Shown: positions 6,325 to 7,203 of the stretch, in pieces | Position numbering within the stretch: position 1 is the first letter of the stretch | How the letters are laid out: every line of letters starts with the position of its first letter | Source: an uncultured delta proteobacterium | GTDB lineage: Bacteria; Desulfobacterota; Syntrophorhabdia; Syntrophorhabdales; Syntrophorhabdaceae | Direction of reading: 5' to 3' | DNA: 7,203 nucleotides | Assembly: GCA_903872255.1 (NCBI GenBank) | Contig: CAIQJW010000109.1 | Location: 1 to 7,203 of the forward strand | The notes under the pieces: model-generated | Seen by the model: only the letters and a program-made list of their open reading frames with translations | Databases searched by the model: none | What the model was told of the DNA's origin: nothing | Program-made: the position numbers and the translations under genes

Positions 6325-6915
6325 ATGTTCCAGGTAAATGAAGGGAATGCGATCATTCTGGCAAGTGAATCCACGCGGCGGGTGGACATGCTGCGCATGC
6401 TCGGAATCCCCTTCTCCATAATCCCTCCCGATATAGACGAGACGAAGAGACCCGACGAGACGCCAAGGGAATTCGTACTGAGGATCTCGTACGAAAAAGC
6501 GAACAAGGTCGGGAAACATTTCCCCGACAAATGGGTCATCGGGGCTGATACCATTGTTGTATACAAGAACAGGATCCTGGGAAAGCCCTCCGGCGAGGAT
6601 GACGCGTTCAAGACGCTGCAGCTTCTGAAGGGCAAATGGCACAAGGTCATGACAGGTTTTTGCGTCCTGAACATCTCCCGGGATGTTATGTATCGGGATT
6701 CTGTTGAAACCAGGGTCTTCATGAAAGACCTCATCGACCAGGAAATAATGCAATACATAAGCACGTCGGAACCGCTGGACAAGGCTGGTTCATATGCCGT
6801 CCAGGGGAAAGGCGGCTATATGGTGAAAGAGATCAAAGGGTCCTATTCGAACGTGGTCGGACTGCCTATGTGCGAGGTAGCGGAAGCCCTTCTTTCACTT
6901 GGCATCCTTTCATGA
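6325..6915 (+). CDS. maf: Maf family nucleotide pyrophosphatase, dTTPase/UTPase (YhdE) type
   Basis: A 196-residue cytosolic enzyme that hydrolyses non-canonical or surplus nucleoside triphosphates to monophosphate and pyrophosphate. Motifs in order: IILASESTRR at 10-19 (phosphate-binding loop, usually LASxSPRR; here T replaces P), DIDET at 37-41, GADTIV at 73-78 with the catalytic Asp75, LGKP at 85-88, VMTGFCVL at 108-115, and AGSYAVQGKGG at 154-164 followed by GSYSNVVGLP at 172-181. The YAVQGKGG form with Q160 fits the YhdE-type dTTP/UTP pyrophosphatases rather than the YceF m7GTP type. The ATG at 6325 is preceded by GAGG with 5-nt spacing. An upstream in-frame TTG at 6250 would add 25 unconserved residues and would lie upstream of the promoter candidate, so it is rejected. 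Its stop overlaps the next start by ATGA. Confidence 0.94.
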   Translation: MFQVNEGNAIILASESTRRVDMLRMLGIPFSIIPPDIDETKRPDETPREFVLRISYEKANKVGKHFPDKWVIGADTIVVYKNRILGKPSGEDDAFKTLQLLKGKWHKVMTGFCVLNISRDVMYRDSVETRVFMKDLIDQEIMQYISTSEPLDKAGSYAVQGKGGYMVKEIKGSYSNVVGLPMCEVAEALLSLGILS

Positions 6916-7203
6916 ATGATATCGCGCAAGCTATAGAGGCCGTGCGCGAAAGGATAAGACGGGCCTGCGAAACGGCCCGAAGGAACCCCGATGATGTTGC
7001 GTTGATCGCTGCCACGAAGATGGTGGATGTTTCCCGAATTAACGAGGCGATCAGCGCGGGGATCCGTGATATAGGTGAGAATTACATACAGGAAGCCAAA
7101 GGAAAGATAGAGGCAATAGGCCCAGGACGGGTTCGCTGGCATATGATAGGCCATGTTCAGAGCAATAAGGTCAAGCATCTCCCGGCATTATTCGACTGCG
7201 TCC
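6912..7203 (+). CDS. yggS: YggS/PLPBP family pyridoxal phosphate homeostasis protein (3' end outside window)
   Basis: The first 97 codons of a protein usually about 225-230 residues long; the rest lies beyond the right edge. This cytosolic PLP-binding protein of fold type III (alanine racemase-like barrel) buffers vitamin B6 and affects amino acid and keto acid balance; it has no established catalytic activity. The visible part has LIAATK at 31-36, where K36 is the PLP-binding lysine, IGENYIQEA at about 54-62, and WHMIGHVQSNK at about 76-86, all hallmark YggS motifs. The start ATG at 6912-6914 overlaps the maf stop TGA at 6913-6915, so translation is probably coupled to maf and the two share one promoter. 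Confidence 0.95.
   Translation, partial: MNDIAQAIEAVRERIRRACETARRNPDDVALIAATKMVDVSRINEAISAGIRDIGENYIQEAKGKIEAIGPGRVRWHMIGHVQSNKVKHLPALFDCV

Noticed and set aside
6297..6782. Minus-strand open frame of 161 codons opposite maf
   Set aside because: maf is certain from its motifs; the antisense frame has no recognisable domain and no start signals.

Overview
The window (7,203 bp, moderate GC, estimated by eye at about 50%) holds eight protein-coding genes: seven complete and one cut by the right edge. I see no RNA genes, insertion sequences, phage genes or CRISPR arrays. The gene content suggests an anaerobic Gram-negative bacterium: an exported FecR-like protein, a cobalamin-type radical SAM enzyme, and a two-subunit iron-sulfur enzyme of the 2-hydroxyacyl-CoA dehydratase / class I benzoyl-CoA reductase family. 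A syntrophic or sulfate-reducing former deltaproteobacterium, for example Syntrophorhabdus-like, would fit, but this is inferred from gene content and not from a marker gene.

Left block, plus strand (7-3298): an exported FecR-like protein and a B12-binding-type radical SAM protein lie 5 nt apart and probably form an operon whose promoter is outside the window. A DppC/OppC-type ABC transporter permease follows, apparently with its own extended -10 promoter placed so close to the ATG that the mRNA may be leaderless. Its usual partners (DppB permease, ATPases, binding protein) are absent here. The block ends at a strong stem-loop at 3299-3335 that should work in both directions.

Middle block, minus strand (5777 down to 3348): a textbook sigma70 promoter (TTGACA, 17 nt, TATAAT) drives a BcrC-like gene and a BcrB-like gene that overlap by ATGA. 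The two products look like the paired [4Fe-4S] subunits of one ATP-dependent, radical-type acyl-CoA dehydratase or reductase. The ATPase activator that such enzymes need is not in the window. The operon ends at the shared terminator.

Right block: cutA (minus) and maf (plus) are divergent around a 139-bp intergenic region that holds an extended -10 promoter for maf and a small perfect inverted repeat. maf overlaps the start of a yggS/PLPBP gene by ATGA. This gene carries the PLP lysine and runs off the window. These are housekeeping genes.

I found no clearly new system. The items most worth a second look are the activator-less BcrCB-like operon, the solitary and possibly leaderless DppC gene, and the FecR-like / radical SAM pair with its CX4CX2C cluster motif.
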